Of a stretch of DNA of 50,544 bases, positions 1 through 9,094 are shown in pieces; position 1 is the stretch's first letter; every line of letters starts with the position of its first letter. Origin of the DNA: CANNDT01 sp945876205 (GTDB taxonomy: Bacteria > Acidobacteriota > Vicinamibacteria > Vicinamibacterales > UBA2999); contig CANNDT010000026.1 of assembly GCA_947503365.1 (NCBI GenBank), positions 1 through 50,544 of the forward strand, given 5' to 3'. The translations under genes were made by a program, and so were the position numbers. The notes beneath the pieces were generated by a model. The model had not been told where the DNA came from. It did no database searches and saw only the letters and a program-made list of their open reading frames with translations.

Positions 1-81
1 CCGGACGGCGCCTTCCTTGAACTCGTCAGAGAACTGCCGGCGGGGGCGCCGGCCACTGCTGCTTCGGGACATGCGGGACAT
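1..81 (-). CDS. IS3-family transposase OrfA, N-terminal fragment
   Basis: About 26 residues are visible, starting MSRMSRSSSGRR and continuing RRQFSDEFKEGAV. That last stretch is the usual opening of the helix-turn-helix domain of IS3-family OrfA proteins. The start is an ATG with the purine-rich sequence GAAAGGTGG just upstream. The gene runs off the window edge. The same 5' end occurs on the plus strand at the other end of the window. The family call rests on a short segment, so a related IS group is possible. Confidence 0.7.
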   Translation of the reverse strand, partial: MSRMSRSSSGRRPRRQFSDEFKEGAVR

Positions 82-126
82 CGTATCCACCTTTCGGAAC
101 GTGTCCACGAAAGCGGATCAAGCACA
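1..126 (-). mobile_element. 5' end of an IS3-type insertion sequence (left copy)
   Basis: Bases 2-126 are the exact reverse complement of 50420-50544. The outer edge begins TGTGCTTGATCC when read on the minus strand, and an IS3-type OrfA start lies 45 bases inside. The host gene (sigma-54 activator) breaks at this edge. Only the 5' end of the element is present, because the window stops here. The other terminus and any target duplication cannot be seen. Confidence 0.8.
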
Positions 127-832
127 ATTCAAACTTGCCGGGCTTGTGCTGAATCGCGCCGGTGAAGGCGCCCTTCTCGAAGCCGAAGAGCTCGGACTCG
201 AGGAGCTCGGTGGGGAGCGCCGCGCAGTTCACCTTCACGAACGGCTTGTCTTTGCGCAGCGAGCGCTCGTGGAGCGCGCGCGCGACCAGCTCTTTACCGG
301 TCCCGCTCTCTCCGCGGATCAGCACGGTGACGTCGGTGTCCGAGACCCGCTCGATCAGGTCGCGCACCTCGAGCATCCCCTCGCTATTGCCAAACAGCAT
401 GGTGTAGCGCGACTGCTCCTTGAGCTGCTCGCGCAACGTCGCGACTTCCTGTGAAAGCTGCCGCTGCTTGAGCGCGCCGCCGATCAGCACCTCGAGCTCC
501 TCGTTCTCGAACGGCTTGCACAGAAAGTCGGTCGCGCCAAGCTTCATCGCCTGCACCACCGTGTTGGTTCGCCCCTGGCCCGAGATGATGATGATGGGCA
601 CGTCCTTGTCGATCTTCTTGAACGCGGCGAGCGCGGCCAGCCCGTCCATACTCCCGGGCATGACGACGTCGAGCAGCACGGCCGAAGGCCGCTCCGCATG
701 GAAGCGACGCACCGCCTCATCCGCGTTGGTCACGGCGAGCGAGCTATAACCACGCGCGGCGAGAAATGACCGCAGAAAACCGCACATCGCCAAGTCGTCG
801 TCGACCACCATCACCTGAGGCTTGTAACCCAT
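127..832 (-). pseudogene. NtrC-family sigma-54 response regulator, truncated by IS
   Basis: The N-terminal receiver domain covers roughly residues 5-120. It has the acidic pocket VVDDD and phospho-acceptor Asp55 in VLLDVVMPG. A sigma-54 AAA+ domain follows, with Walker A GESGTGKE and the sigma-54 contact loop GAFTGA. Homology stops at GKFEL, where the IS begins. Walker B, the arginine finger and the DNA-binding domain are therefore absent. The reading frame runs about 34 residues into the IS before stopping. It is a close paralogue of the next gene (1016-2644). A sigma-54 promoter lies 45 bases upstream. Seen: domains and break; inferred: loss of activator function, although a receiver fragment could still be made. 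Confidence 0.88.
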
Positions 833-876
833 GTCTTGGTTCCCTTCTCATCCGGCTTGCCGGCTGCGTTCTGTCG

Positions 877-892
877 AGCAATGGAGGTGCCA
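877..892 (-). promoter_or_regulatory. sigma-54 (-24/-12) promoter
   Basis: Read on the minus strand the site is TGGCAC, then CTCCA, then TTGCT. This matches the sigma-54 consensus TGGCAC-N5-TTGCW with correct spacing between the invariant GG and GC. It lies 45 bases upstream of the ATG at 832, placing the start of transcription near 866. The gene it drives is itself a sigma-54 activator, which suggests auto-regulation or a cascade from the activator at 1016-2644. Confidence 0.75.
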
Positions 893-974
893 GAAAGGAA
901 AATCATTGGCCTAGAAGGGAAAAACGGGAGATCTGAGCAGCACCCGTCGGGAGAAAGGGCGTGCGAAGAAGGAG

Positions 975-997
975 AAAGGGAACCGGAGTTCCCTTTT
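975..997 (-). terminator. hairpin terminator after the sigma-54 activator
   Basis: A 9-base-pair inverted repeat, AAAGGGAAC / GTTCCCTTT with loop CGGA, lies about 20 bases past the stop codon of the activator at 1016. It is followed on the minus strand by the pyrimidine-rich tract TCTCCTTCTT rather than a clean U run. It separates this gene from the promoter of the next regulator. Confidence 0.5.
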
Positions 998-1015
998 GGA
1001 AGCGCGTTGCTCTTT

Positions 1016-2644
<1,629 letters not shown>

Positions 2645-2668
2645 ATCGATGTTGGTGTCCTTCTAACC

Positions 2669-3391
2669 CTATGATAGGTGAGGCGGGCCCGTCGAGACCC
2701 GGGTGCCGATCGGAATCCGGAACGCGGAGCCGGCGCGTGGCGTGCTGCCAGGCGCCGACCAGAGCGCGCCACCGTGCGCCGCAATGACGCGCCGGCCGAC
2801 CGGCAGCGCCAGTCCCAGCCCGCCGCGCCATTCTTCGAAGTCAGGCGTCGTCGCGCGTCCCGCGTCGACGAGCGCGCGCACGTCCGGCTCGGCGGCAACG
2901 GCGACCACGGCCCACGCCTGGTTGGATTCGCTGAACGTGGAGCACTCCACGATGATGACGCCGGCGTCGGCCCGCTCACGCAGTGCCGCGTGCATCAACG
3001 CTCGCAGGACCGGTGCAAGGCGCGATCGATCTCCGGCCACCATGACCGGGCGATCGGTGCCGCGCGTCTCGAGAGTGATTCCACGGTCCTCGCCCTCATG
3101 CGTTCCGCTCGCCACCTCATTGATGAGGGATGACAGATCGAATTCAGGCCCCGTTAACGTGAGCATCTCCGACTCGAGCTTGCCAAGCTCGCTCATCTCG
3201 GTGACGAGCGCGCCGATGCGCGAGCAGGAACGGTCAGCTTCTTCGAGCATCTTGCGCTGCTTGTCGTTGAGCGGTCCCGCTTGATCCCGCAGCAGCATTC
3301 GAAGATAGCCGGACACGACCGTCACCGGAGTGCGAAGTTCGTGTACAGCCAGTGACATGACGCGGGGAAAAAGGTTGAGTTCAGCCGACAT
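2669..3391 (-). CDS. small soluble histidine kinase
   Basis: A 240-aa protein with no membrane segment and no recognisable sensor domain. The HisKA dimerisation helix carries the phospho-acceptor His17 in LAVHELRTPV. The ATPase half is weak. The N-box position reads RALMHAALRE, with His where Asn usually chelates Mg2+, and no DxGxG G1 box is evident. A glycine-rich GGLGLALPVGRRVIAAHGG end is present. It precedes the sigma-54 regulator gene by 24 bases, so it is probably its partner. It may be a phosphatase or phosphotransfer protein rather than an autonomous kinase. Operon position is seen; the functional reading is inferred. Confidence 0.82.
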   Translation of the reverse strand: MSAELNLFPRVMSLAVHELRTPVTVVSGYLRMLLRDQAGPLNDKQRKMLEEADRSCSRIGALVTEMSELGKLESEMLTLTGPEFDLSSLINEVASGTHEGEDRGITLETRGTDRPVMVAGDRSRLAPVLRALMHAALRERADAGVIIVECSTFSESNQAWAVVAVAAEPDVRALVDAGRATTPDFEEWRGGLGLALPVGRRVIAAHGGALWSAPGSTPRAGSAFRIPIGTRVSTGPPHLS

Positions 3392-3453
3392 GAGAACGTC
3401 AGGCTATCACGCGTTGCGCGTGTTCGAAGCTCGACCATAGCGCGGGAGAACGC

Positions 3454-4146
3454 CTAGGTGTACCACCGGGCGAGGCGCGCCGCGGAGACTCCGGAGAGAT
3501 ACAAGGCGACGATCACGCTGTTGCGCGCGCTGCGTCGAAACCAGCCGTCGCGCCTCCATCGCCGGGCGGACGTGCGAAGCGGTAGCGCCACCTCGGCCAC
3601 ACGCCCCGCGGCACCCAGCCGCCGAACGAATTCGACGTCTTCGAGCAATGGCAGATCGGCGAAGCCGCCCATCTCGTCGAACACCGCCCGCCGTACGAAC
3701 AGCCCTTGATCTCCGTAGGGCAGCCGCATCACCCGCACTCTCCACCGCACAAGTGCTTCCACCACCCGCGCCTGCCACGCCCCATCGTCCAACGCGAACT
3801 CAAACCATCCGCCGATGGCGTCATTCGGAACGGCGGCCATCGCCTCTCGCCATCCCGCCGGGAGTTCCGAGTCGGCGTGCAGGAAGAGTAGCCACTTGCC
3901 GGTGGCCTCGCGCGCCCCGGCATTCATCTGCCGCGCGCGTCCGGGGGATGTGCGAATGACTCGGGTTCCGGGCCGCGTGCCGGCCACGCCGTCGAGCGCG
4001 ACGTCTAATCCGCCGTCGACGATGACCACCTCGACCTGCGGATCAGGCGCAATTTGGCCGAGTAACCGTTCGGTCGCGTCTGCGTCGTTCAGCACGGGGA
4101 TCACGACGGACAGTAAAAACGACCCTGATCCCTTCCCCCTATCCAC
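3454..4146 (-). CDS. family 2 glycosyltransferase (TIGR04283-like)
   Basis: A 230-aa GT-A-fold enzyme. The nucleotide-sugar site is visible as LSVVIPVLND near the N-terminus, VEVVIVDGG, and the metal-binding FLHADSELP (DxD-like). Later come GGW..F and LPYGDQGLFVRR, then LPLLEDVEFVRRL (ED motif). This order is characteristic of the TIGR04283 transferases that occur beside DUF2064 (TIGR04282) proteins; such a protein is encoded nearby at 5679. The GTG start is preceded by AGGGGGAA. It is divergent from msrP with 19 bases between the start codons. The acceptor is unknown. Confidence 0.85.
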   Translation of the reverse strand: MDRGKGSGSFLLSVVIPVLNDADATERLLGQIAPDPQVEVVIVDGGLDVALDGVAGTRPGTRVIRTSPGRARQMNAGAREATGKWLLFLHADSELPAGWREAMAAVPNDAIGGWFEFALDDGAWQARVVEALVRWRVRVMRLPYGDQGLFVRRAVFDEMGGFADLPLLEDVEFVRRLGAAGRVAEVALPLRTSARRWRRDGWFRRSARNSVIVALYLSGVSAARLARWYT

Positions 4147-4159
4147 TTCCCCCTATAAT
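4132..4159 (+). promoter_or_regulatory. TATAAT box and CTTCCCCCTAT direct repeat ahead of msrP
   Basis: A perfect TATAAT sits at 4154-4159, seven bases before the msrP ATG, so the transcript would be leaderless or nearly so if this is the -10. The 11-mer CTTCCCCCTAT occurs twice, at about 4132-4142 and 4146-4156. On the opposite strand these repeats supply the ribosome-binding site of the divergent glycosyltransferase. No good -35 is visible. Confidence 0.4.
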
Positions 4160-4165
4160 TAGCGC

Positions 4166-5125
4166 ATGTTGATCAAAAAGGGCGGCGGCATTCCGTATTC
4201 GGAGATCACCCCGGAGTCGGTGTATATGCGGCGGCGCGAGTTCATCCAGGCGGCGTCAGGCGCAGCACTGGGCGTCGCGGCGGCCATCGCTTCGCCCTTG
4301 TCAACGCCGGTCAGCGCACAGGGCAATCTCGCCAAGCTGCCCAACGTGAAGAAGAGTCCGTTGAGCACGACGGAAAAGCCCAACAGCTACGAAGACGTCA
4401 CGTCGTACAACAATTTCTACGAGTTCGGCCCGGAGAAGGAAGACCCCAAGGCCAACTCAGGAAAATTCAGCCCGCGGCCCTGGACGATTCGCGTCGAAGG
4501 GCTCGTCAAGACGCCGCAGTCCTACGATCTCGAGAGCTTCATCAAGCCGTACGCGCTCGAGGAGCGCATCTACCGGATGCGCTGCGTTGAAGCGTGGTCG
4601 GTCATCGTGCCGTGGGTCGGCATCCCGCTCGGCGACATCATCAAGACGCTGCAACCGCTGCCGAACGCCAAGTTCGTCGAGTTCACCACGCTCATGGATC
4701 CGACGCGGATGCCCGGACAGCGCATTCCGATCATTCGCTACCCCTACGTCGAGGGGCTGCGGCTGGACGAGGCGATGAATCCGCTGGCGATTCTTGCCGT
4801 CGGCCTGTATGGCGCGGTGCTGCCGAACCAGAATGGCGCGCCGATCCGGCTCGTCACGCCCTGGAAGTACGGCTTCAAGGGCATCAAGTCGATCGTCAAG
4901 ATCCGCTTCACCGATACGCAGCCGGTCGGCACGTGGCAGATCTCGGCGCCGAGGGAATACGGCTTCTACGCCAACGTCAACCCGATGGTCGACCACCCGC
5001 GCTGGAGCCAGGCGACCGAGCGGCGCCTCGGTGAATTCCGCCGCCGCAAGACCGAGCCGTTCAATGGCTATGCCGACCAGGTGGCCTCGCTCTACTCAGG
5101 AATGGACCTCCGCAAAAACTATTGA
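4166..5125 (+). CDS. msrP: methionine-sulfoxide reductase catalytic subunit MsrP
   Basis: Periplasmic molybdopterin enzyme that reduces methionine sulfoxide residues in oxidised envelope proteins. The 319-aa product has a twin-arginine signal (MRRREFIQAASG, residues 21-32) behind the N-terminal extension ITPESVY that E. coli MsrP also carries. This supports the upstream ATG. The Mo-coordinating cysteine is Cys140 in YRMRCVEAWS. Family hallmarks YPYVEGLRLDEAM, WKYGFKGIKSI, EYGFYANVNP.VDHPRWSQATER and the C-terminal FNGYADQVASLY are all present. It overlaps msrQ by four bases. Nothing looks damaged, and length matches the family. Confidence 0.96.
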   Translation: MLIKKGGGIPYSEITPESVYMRRREFIQAASGAALGVAAAIASPLSTPVSAQGNLAKLPNVKKSPLSTTEKPNSYEDVTSYNNFYEFGPEKEDPKANSGKFSPRPWTIRVEGLVKTPQSYDLESFIKPYALEERIYRMRCVEAWSVIVPWVGIPLGDIIKTLQPLPNAKFVEFTTLMDPTRMPGQRIPIIRYPYVEGLRLDEAMNPLAILAVGLYGAVLPNQNGAPIRLVTPWKYGFKGIKSIVKIRFTDTQPVGTWQISAPREYGFYANVNPMVDHPRWSQATERRLGEFRRRKTEPFNGYADQVASLYSGMDLRKNY

Positions 5126-5718
5126 CGCCGATCGTTCTCCTCAAGCGACTGACCTTCTGCGCGGCGCTGATACCCGCCGCGCAGCTCGCGTACCGCGCCT
5201 ACACGGGCGATCTCACCGCCAATCCGATCGAATACATCACCCACAAGACCGGCGACGCCGCCGTGATGCTGCTCGTCATCACGCTGGTGGTGACACCACT
5301 GCGCCGCCTCACGGCCTGGAACGAGCTCATACAGCTGCGGCGGATGCTCGGGCTCTTCGCGTTCTTCTACGCCTGCCTGCACCTGTTCACATGGGCGATC
5401 GTCGACAAATTCTTCGACGTCGAGACGATGGTCCAGGACGTGTTCGAGCGCCCCTTCATCACGATCGGGATGGTGACGTTCCTGCTGTTGCTGCCGCTGG
5501 CAATCACCTCCACCAAGGGGATGATCCGGCGTCTCGGACGGCGCTGGCAGCAGTTGCACCGCCTTGTCTATGTCGCCGCGACGACCGCGGTCATTCATTT
5601 CTGGTGGGGAGTGAAGGCCGACATCCGCGAGCCGCGGCTGTGGGCGCTGGCGCTCAGCGTGTTGTTCGGGTTCCGCCTATGGTGGATGTTGCGGGCGCGC
5701 GCGTTGTCGCGGTCCTGA
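5122..5718 (+). CDS. msrQ: heme-binding membrane subunit MsrQ
   Basis: A 198-aa integral membrane protein with about six hydrophobic helices. It passes electrons from the quinone pool or a flavin reductase to MsrP. Visible features are the N-terminal LLKRLTFCAALIPAAQLAYRA, the HKTGDAAVMLL segment, LRRMLGLFAFFYACLHLFTW with a heme-ligand His, and LHRLVYVAATTAVIHFWW with two more. It begins at TTG within the msrP stop region (ATTGAC), a typical coupled arrangement. Its 3' end overlaps the next gene by 40 bases. Confidence 0.94.
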   Translation: MTPIVLLKRLTFCAALIPAAQLAYRAYTGDLTANPIEYITHKTGDAAVMLLVITLVVTPLRRLTAWNELIQLRRMLGLFAFFYACLHLFTWAIVDKFFDVETMVQDVFERPFITIGMVTFLLLLPLAITSTKGMIRRLGRRWQQLHRLVYVAATTAVIHFWWGVKADIREPRLWALALSVLFGFRLWWMLRARALSRS

Positions 5719-6347
5719 GCCGGGCGCCCTCGTCAGGCGGCAAGACGAGACTCTTCGCGGCGCTCGGACGCGCGCCCGATCCGCAGCTGCTCGAATCGCT
5801 CCTCCTCGACACCCTCGACGGCGCAGCCGCGCCAGGCGTCACGCGTGTCGTCTCGGTCACCCCTGCAGCAGCGTGCGACGAAATTGCGTCGCTCATCCCT
5901 CCCGGCATCGGCGTGATGCCGCAATCCACCGGCGATCTCGGCGAGCGGATGCACAGCCTGTTCACCTCGCTCTTCGCGGCTGGTGCTCGTGCGGTCGTAT
6001 TGATTGGATCGGACCTGCCGGCCATCACCCCATCGATTGTCGCGGCGGCATTCGAGAGGCTCGACCGCGATCTCGGCGCGCTCGTGCTGGGCCCTGCCGC
6101 CGATGGCGGCTACTACCTGATCGGCGCGACGCGGGTGCCGCCGGTCTTTGACCGCATCGAGTGGGGAAGCGACGCGGTGCTGGCGCAGACAAGGGCTGCG
6201 GCCGCGATTGCAGGACTTCGTGTGTCGCTGGTCAATCGGCTTGCCGACGTCGATACGCCTGATGCCCTCGAGCGCGTCGCGGAAGCGCTTCCCGCGTCGC
6301 GCACCGCCCGATGGGCAAGATGCCCGGGCTCAGGCGGTCTGGCGTGA
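5679..6347 (+). CDS. DUF2064 / TIGR04282 glycosyltransferase-like protein
   Basis: A 222-aa protein of the GT-A-like DUF2064 family. It shows the nucleotide-binding start VVAVLSRAPSSGGKTRL, the LIGSDLPAITP segment (DxP near the active site), LGPAADGGYYLIGA, and the C-terminal LADVDTPDALERV. The ATG at 5679 was chosen because it gives the family's N-terminus; it lies inside the end of msrQ. These proteins usually occur with a TIGR04283 transferase, here at 3454-4146, so the two bracket msrPQ. The substrate is not known; the last 15 residues look extra. The 3' end overlaps the convergent small gene. Confidence 0.85.
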   Translation: MVDVAGARVVAVLSRAPSSGGKTRLFAALGRAPDPQLLESLLLDTLDGAAAPGVTRVVSVTPAAACDEIASLIPPGIGVMPQSTGDLGERMHSLFTSLFAAGARAVVLIGSDLPAITPSIVAAAFERLDRDLGALVLGPAADGGYYLIGATRVPPVFDRIEWGSDAVLAQTRAAAAIAGLRVSLVNRLADVDTPDALERVAEALPASRTARWARCPGSGGLA

Positions 6348-6509
6348 GTTGGTGGTGGGTGGCTTCGCGCGACGAGGCGCGGGGGCGCCGATCTCTTTGA
6401 GGCGATCCATGGCCGAACGCTGCGTCCTCAGTTCACGTTCGAGGACGTCTGCTTTCTTGGCAAGATCGGCAAGCGGATCTTGACCGGCCGTTCTGGGTCG
6501 GCGAGCCAT
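6330..6509 (-). CDS. 59-aa small basic protein with helical core
   Basis: A short gene not resembling anything I recognise. The start is well supported: ATG with GGAGG six bases upstream, and a sigma-70-like promoter TTTACG-N17-TATAAT at 6547-6575. The protein begins MARRPRTAGQ and has a charged helical middle (LADLAKKADVLERELRTQ, then MDRLKEIG) that could form a short coiled coil. It ends in a basic, Pro-rich tail. It overlaps the convergent DUF2064 gene by 18 bases. The basic ends suggest nucleic-acid or protein binding, but that is a guess. Confidence 0.65.
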   Translation of the reverse strand: MARRPRTAGQDPLADLAKKADVLERELRTQRSAMDRLKEIGAPAPRRAKPPTTNSRQTA

Positions 6510-6546
6510 GGGAAGCCTCCGGTTGTTCTGAGGGTCGAGCGCGCCG

Positions 6547-6575
6547 ATTATAGACCTGCGGCCGCGGACCGTAAA
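6547..6575 (-). promoter_or_regulatory. sigma-70-type promoter of the 59-aa gene
   Basis: On the minus strand: TTTACG, 17 bases, then a perfect TATAAT. The -10 ends 37 bases before the ATG at 6509, leaving room for the GGAGG ribosome site. The -35 half lies inside a small hairpin (GGACC/GGTCC) that could also act as the end signal of the upstream STAS gene. Confidence 0.6.
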
Positions 6576-6609
6576 GGTCCCCGCCGCATGATGCCGTCAA
6601 AGAGTCAGT

Positions 6610-6966
6610 CTATGTCTTGCTGGCGGCGCCGAAGCTCGCGATCGCGTCGGCTTCAGACTCGAACGTGTCGAAGACGGTCAGGAGCTTGGTGACGACGAGC
6701 AGATCCTTGAGCCGCTTGGTGACGCTGAGCAGTTTGAGCGCGCCGCCGCGATTCTTCGTCGTGGCGTACGCCTGCACGAGCTCACCGAGCCCCGCGCTGT
6801 CGACATACGAGACGCCGCTCAGATCGAGCAGGATGTCTTTCTGGCCCTGTTGAATCAGACTCTGGACCTTGTCCTTGAGAAGGACATCGCCCCCCTTGTT
6901 CAACGTGATGTCACCCGTGACCTTGACGACGGTGACCTGTCCAACGATGCGTTGCTCGAGCTGCAT
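6610..6966 (-). CDS. STAS-domain anti-sigma factor antagonist
   Basis: A 118-aa single-domain protein of the SpoIIAA/RsbV type. The conserved segment ILLDLSGVSYVDSAGLGEL carries Ser57, the residue phosphorylated by an anti-sigma kinase and dephosphorylated by a PP2C phosphatase. The C-terminal half (LKLLSVTKRLKDLLVVTKLLTVF) matches the family. It begins 30 bases after the SpoIIE-type phosphatase, which is the obvious partner. No anti-sigma kinase of the RsbW type is in the window, so that partner must be encoded elsewhere. Confidence 0.93.
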   Translation of the reverse strand: MQLEQRIVGQVTVVKVTGDITLNKGGDVLLKDKVQSLIQQGQKDILLDLSGVSYVDSAGLGELVQAYATTKNRGGALKLLSVTKRLKDLLVVTKLLTVFDTFESEADAIASFGAASKT

Positions 6967-6996
6967 GCTCCTCCTTCGGATCCGACTATACCTGTT

Positions 6997-8610
6997 TTAT
7001 CCCTCGTAACGGACGATCACCAGCGTCACATCGTCGCTGGGCGTTGCGTCGCCGCAGAAGCTGTGAACATCGACCAGCAGGCCGTCAAGCAGCGCCTGCG
7101 GTGATTTCCCGCGATGCGTATTGACCGATGCGAGCAGCCGCTCGTCGGTGTACTCGTCGCCGGCTTCGTTGAACGCCTCGCTCACCCCGTCGCTGAACGC
7201 GATGATGACATCGCCAGGTGCGAGCATGACGGTGTCTTCTTCGTACGAGGCGTGCTCGAAGAGACCGAGCACCGTGCCGCCTGTCTCCAGTCGTCGCACC
7301 GTCGTCGGGCCGACCACGAAAGGCGCGTTATGCCCGGCATTTGAATAGGTCAGCGCCCCGTCGGGCGCGAGCATCCCGTAGAAGGCGGTGAGGAACCGGG
7401 CCTTGATGTTGCGCCGGAACAGGTTCACGTTGAGCCGCGTGACGAGCGGCGCGGGACGGGTCTGGTAGGTCGCCTCGGATCCAAAGCTGCCGAGCACGGC
7501 CGCGGCCAGCAGCGCCGCCGGCGCCCCTTTGCCCGCCACGTCGCCGAGGATGAATCCAAACTGGCCGCTCGGAAAGTCGACGTAGTCGAAGAAGTCGCCG
7601 CCCACCGATCGACACGGCACCGACGTGCCAGCCGTGCTGAAGAACCGGCCGCTGCGGTTCGACGCGGGCAGCAGCGACTGTTGAATCGCGGCGGCCACTG
7701 TGAGCTCCTGATCGAGCTTGGCGCGCTCGAGCGCTTCGCGATAGAGCCGCGCGTTCTCGATGGCGACGGCGGCTTCCATGCTGAGGGTCTCGAGCGCCGT
7801 GCGCGCCGAGTGCGACTTCAACGCGCCGCGCTCGCGGCTGTCGAGGTAGAGGACGCCGACAATCTTGTCCTCGCTCTTGTCTTCCGCCCGCTCGACGTAG
7901 CGGACCAGCCGCAGCGGCGCGCAGAGCACGTGGCGAATGCCGAGCGCCACCGTGCCGGTGTGCTGCGCCGCCAGTACTTCGTCCATCAGGTCTTCGACGA
8001 TCATCTGCCTGCCGGTGTTGAAGACCGTCTCGGGGATCTTGCGGCTCGTCTCGAACGTCCGGCCCGACATCGTGACCTGGCCGCGCGCGCGCGCCAGCTT
8101 GAACTCGAGTTGCCCCGCCTGGTTGGCGAGCATGATGAACCCGCGCTCGGCGCCGGTCACTTCGATGGCCGAATCGAGCACCAGCGTCAGCACGTCTTCG
8201 AGCACGCGTCCCGAGCCGAGCGCCCGAAGACCCTCGAGGAGCGCCGCCAGGTGGCGCAGTTCGCTGACCGCGGAGACGGCGCTGTGCTCGCGTGCTCCGT
8301 CCTCGCCGCCAGTCAGGAAGACGATCTCGGTGTCCTCGGTTTCGCCAAGCCTGATCCGGTCGCCGTGTGCGAGCACCTGCTCTTCGGCGCGGCGGCCGTT
8401 GACGAACGTGCCGAACTTCGACGCGCAGTCACGCAGCCGGCAGGCGCCGTTCTCGACGACGATGTCCGCATGGTGGCGCGAGACGCCGGCGCCGGCGAGG
8501 CGCACGTCGCTCTCGCTGCGGCGTCCGATCGTGACGAGCGGCTTGTCGAGGGGAATCTGCCGGCGGCCGAGCGAGTCGGTCACCAGCAGGCGTGGCTGAT
8601 CGCTCGTCAT
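6997..8610 (-). CDS. FHA-GAF-PP2C (SpoIIE-type) serine phosphatase
   Basis: A 537-aa cytosolic protein with three parts. An FHA domain (about residues 20-100; VTIGRRSESDV, GVSRHHADI, GTFVNG) binds phospho-threonine. A GAF domain (about 125-290) lies in the middle. A SpoIIE/RsbU-type Mn2+-dependent phosphatase follows (about 320-537; VGGDFFDYV, ILGDVAGKGAPAAL, AGHNAPFVV, FSDGVSEAFN, DDVTLVIVRY). It probably dephosphorylates the STAS protein encoded 30 bases downstream. The start overlaps a 29-codon reading frame by ATGA. The FHA domain suggests input from a Ser/Thr kinase not found here. Confidence 0.93.
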   Translation of the reverse strand: MTSDQPRLLVTDSLGRRQIPLDKPLVTIGRRSESDVRLAGAGVSRHHADIVVENGACRLRDCASKFGTFVNGRRAEEQVLAHGDRIRLGETEDTEIVFLTGGEDGAREHSAVSAVSELRHLAALLEGLRALGSGRVLEDVLTLVLDSAIEVTGAERGFIMLANQAGQLEFKLARARGQVTMSGRTFETSRKIPETVFNTGRQMIVEDLMDEVLAAQHTGTVALGIRHVLCAPLRLVRYVERAEDKSEDKIVGVLYLDSRERGALKSHSARTALETLSMEAAVAIENARLYREALERAKLDQELTVAAAIQQSLLPASNRSGRFFSTAGTSVPCRSVGGDFFDYVDFPSGQFGFILGDVAGKGAPAALLAAAVLGSFGSEATYQTRPAPLVTRLNVNLFRRNIKARFLTAFYGMLAPDGALTYSNAGHNAPFVVGPTTVRRLETGGTVLGLFEHASYEEDTVMLAPGDVIIAFSDGVSEAFNEAGDEYTDERLLASVNTHRGKSPQALLDGLLVDVHSFCGDATPSDDVTLVIVRYEG

Positions 8611-8696
8611 GCGGGCCCGGCCGGCGCATAGGCATAGCGCCGATCGACCGCCATCTGCCGCCGCGCGAACAACGCGACGATGTGTTCACGAGTCAT
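8607..8696 (-). CDS. possible 29-aa leader peptide coupled to the phosphatase
   Basis: A short frame beginning MTREHIVALFARRQ and ending four bases inside the phosphatase start as ATGA. It has AAGGGG a few bases before its ATG and follows the 95-aa gene by 11 bases. The layout suggests translational coupling. The first residues also resemble the opening of SnoaL/NTF2-like proteins, so it could instead be the stump of a deleted gene. Coding is plausible but unproven. Confidence 0.35.
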   Translation of the reverse strand: MTREHIVALFARRQMAVDRRYAYAPAGPA

Positions 8697-8707
8697 CGGC
8701 CCCTTGG

Positions 8708-8995
<288 letters not shown>

Positions 8996-9094
8996 GCAGA
9001 CGCCGCCGGCGGTGCGGGCCGTGTCGACGAAACCATCGAGCGTTGCCGTACGGGCGACAAGCGTGGTCGAATGGGCCACAGGACTGAGGGCAGA

